A stretch of 7,269 bases of DNA from Holosporales bacterium (lineage in GTDB: Bacteria; Pseudomonadota; Alphaproteobacteria; RUG11792), in NCBI GenBank assembly GCA_031279295.1, contig JAITIT010000024.1:1-7269 (forward strand). Direction: 5' to 3'. The translations under genes and the position numbers were made by a program. Each line of letters opens with the position of its first letter. Positions within the stretch are counted from its first letter, which is position 1. Under the pieces are notes generated by a model. That model was not told the origin of the DNA, ran no database searches, and was given only the letters and a program-made list of their open reading frames with translations. Of the stretch, positions 6,057 through 7,269 are shown in pieces.

Positions 6057-6570
6057 ACGGATATTCGGGATAGACCCAGGGCTCATCAGAACTGGGTGGG
6101 GAGTCGTTGAGACCGGAGTTGGCGGAGCTGTGAGGTACATTGATTGCGGAACAATATGTCCAGATCCTAAGCCGCCTCTGGAAAGACGTCTGGTCTTTAT
6201 CTTCGATGAGGTTCAGAGGCTGCTGTTATCTATAAAACCTACCCGCATTGCCATTGAGGAGGTGTTTGTAAATATGAACCCACAGACCAGCGAGAAGCTG
6301 ATGATGGCGAGAACGGCTGCCCTCATAGCTGCATCAAAATCTGGGCTACCGGTCCACTCGTACAGACCGAATGAGATTAAGAAGAATGTGACTGGCTCTG
6401 GTCATGCATCGAAGGAGACCGTGTGTACGATGGTGCAGAGGATACTGAGAACACCAATTGATCGCGGCGAGGGAACAAGGACGACTGATTCTATCGACGC
6501 CCTTGCTACAGCACTATGTTGCGCATTCTCGCTCTCCTCACTCTCAGCGCGCCTTACATCTGATGTGTAA
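6046..6570 (+). CDS. ruvC: Crossover junction endodeoxyribonuclease RuvC
   Basis: RuvC cuts Holliday junctions made by recombination and moved by RuvAB. In its 174 residues, a normal length, all four acidic catalytic positions are visible: Asp10 in FGIDPGL, Glu71 in AIEEVFVNMNP, and Asp148 and Asp151 in TTDSIDALA. The conserved basic stretch SYRPNEIKKNVTGSGHASKE (105-124) is also present. The start ATG lies inside the last codons of the upstream permease gene, with GAGG at 6038-6041 before it, so translation is probably coupled. ruvA and ruvB are not adjacent in this window. The partner gene being a transporter suggests compaction, not a shared function. Confidence 0.95.
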   Translation: MSSERIFGIDPGLIRTGWGVVETGVGGAVRYIDCGTICPDPKPPLERRLVFIFDEVQRLLLSIKPTRIAIEEVFVNMNPQTSEKLMMARTAALIAASKSGLPVHSYRPNEIKKNVTGSGHASKETVCTMVQRILRTPIDRGEGTRTTDSIDALATALCCAFSLSSLSARLTSDV

Positions 6571-6600
6571 TAGCACCTAGAAAGTATCAACGCTGTGAGT

Positions 6601-6628
6601 AGTGGCGTCGCATCTGAGATGCGCTACT
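6601..6628. terminator. Hairpin between convergent ruvC and the right-edge gene
   Basis: AGTGGCG (6601-6607) pairs with CGCTACT (6622-6628) with one G-T wobble, and CATC/GATG (6611-6614/6618-6621) stacks inside. An alternative core is CGCATC/GATGCG (6609-6614/6618-6623). It lies about 30 nt after the ruvC stop and includes the stop codon of the opposing gene (6624-6626). Neither strand has a T-run after it. It may act as a two-way transcription barrier or 3' stabiliser. Confidence 0.4.
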
Positions 6629-7269
6629 CTTGTGGTTGCGAGACTATTACGTGCCACTCTGTCTGTGCCGGAAATGACTCCAGGTTTTCTACCCCTGGAT
6701 TTCTGGTTGTGTATTCCCATGTTGAGCCTGTCACTATAAACTTTTCGTCTGTCTGTGCTCGCCATACCATACTTGAACTGGGGATTCTAGCATCCTCACT
6801 CGTCCTTACCCATTTGCCCTCGATCGCGACACAGCAGTCACGCCTATAGTTTTCATCATAATCACAAACCCGTGCTCCCACTACCTTCACGCCATCGTTT
6901 TCGCCAATGTCCACTTGGCCGTCAGGGCGTACGATTAGTAATTGTCTTACATCTACCCTATCGCCAGCAAATATGATCATGTGCGTTGCTGTGAGAAATC
7001 GTCTGCCCTGGTCTTGACAGCCTCGCTCACTCCACCATCGTTTTACTATGCCGGCTGGGCTATCCATCCTGAGATTGCTCGTGATATCAGTCATTTGGTT
7101 CTTCAGAATTGCTCTGAATGGCTCCGGAGTACCATTCCTATCTAGCATCTCATCTGCCCTAGCCTGTGCTATCATCAATGCCATTGTATTAGTAAACCAC
7201 TGATGTATCCCCGACAGTGGTGATGGTGTACCAACTACACTGGCTAATGTACTCAGTGCTGATGCTGTA
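6624..7269 (-). CDS. Partial hypothetical protein, cysteine-containing C-terminus (5' end outside)
   Basis: The frame runs leftward from the right edge to TAG at 6626-6624, giving about 215 visible residues. A Met at 7184 could be taken as the start, but the frame stays open beyond it through the edge with protein-like residues (SALSTLASVVGTPSPLSG, then WFTNTMALMIAQARADEML). No ribosome site marks that Met, so the true start is probably outside. I do not recognise the family. The N-terminal visible part looks helical. The rest looks beta-rich (LLIVRPDGQVDIGENDG, then VAIEGKWVRTSEDA) and has four cysteines, in RGCQD, RVCDY and DCCVA. Disulfides and an extracytoplasmic location are inference. 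No signal peptide can be judged. The gene converges on ruvC and stops 53 nt from it. Confidence 0.75.
   Translation of the reverse strand, partial: TASALSTLASVVGTPSPLSGIHQWFTNTMALMIAQARADEMLDRNGTPEPFRAILKNQMTDITSNLRMDSPAGIVKRWWSERGCQDQGRRFLTATHMIIFAGDRVDVRQLLIVRPDGQVDIGENDGVKVVGARVCDYDENYRRDCCVAIEGKWVRTSEDARIPSSSMVWRAQTDEKFIVTGSTWEYTTRNPGVENLESFPAQTEWHVIVSQPQE

Overview
The window is about 7.3 kb of bacterial chromosome with three housekeeping genes: rpsU (ribosomal protein S21), valS (valyl-tRNA synthetase) and ruvC (Holliday junction resolvase). Unfamiliar genes that look surface-exposed or exported lie at both ends. Several clues point to an alphaproteobacterium. The S21 protein has the alphaproteobacterial pattern (MQREGV, then [10 protein letters not shown]). 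There is also an exact TTAA-N7-TTAA motif, the binding-site form of the alphaproteobacterial regulator CtrA, placed over the -35 of a lipoprotein promoter. A leucine-rich-repeat lipoprotein and a short ValRS would suit a host-associated lineage such as Rickettsiales or Holosporales, but this is inference. The ValRS is the classical bacterial type, not the divergent type I recall from Rickettsia and Wolbachia, so I do not name a genus.

Layout. Positions 1-367 (+) hold the 3' end of a gene that enters from the left edge and carries 57-nt (19-codon) tandem repeats; it has no start codon inside the window. It ends tail-to-tail with, and overlaps by 32 nt, a minus-strand lipoprotein gene (336-1475) whose C-terminal half is a leucine-rich-repeat domain of the ribonuclease-inhibitor type. 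The 489-nt gap at 1476-1964 contains the lipoprotein promoter with its CtrA-like box, one doubtful small ORF (1609-1851), and an extended -10 promoter with a 5' hairpin in front of rpsU. rpsU (1965-2168) is followed by a near-consensus sigma-70 promoter and valS (2312-4618).

After a 334-nt gap without a convincing gene comes an ABC-2 type exporter permease (4953-6056). Its last 11 nt overlap the start of ruvC (6046-6570), so the two are probably co-transcribed and translationally coupled. At the right edge a minus-strand gene (from 6624 to beyond 7269) converges on ruvC. It encodes a protein I do not recognise, with four cysteines in a probable beta-rich C-terminal part, and its start lies outside the window.

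The housekeeping genes act independently: translation (S21, ValRS), recombination (RuvC) and export (the permease). No complete novel multi-gene system can be shown here. The parts most worth pursuing are the LRR lipoprotein with its CtrA-like promoter, the repeat-bearing gene at the left edge, the shortened ValRS, and the unknown protein at the right edge.
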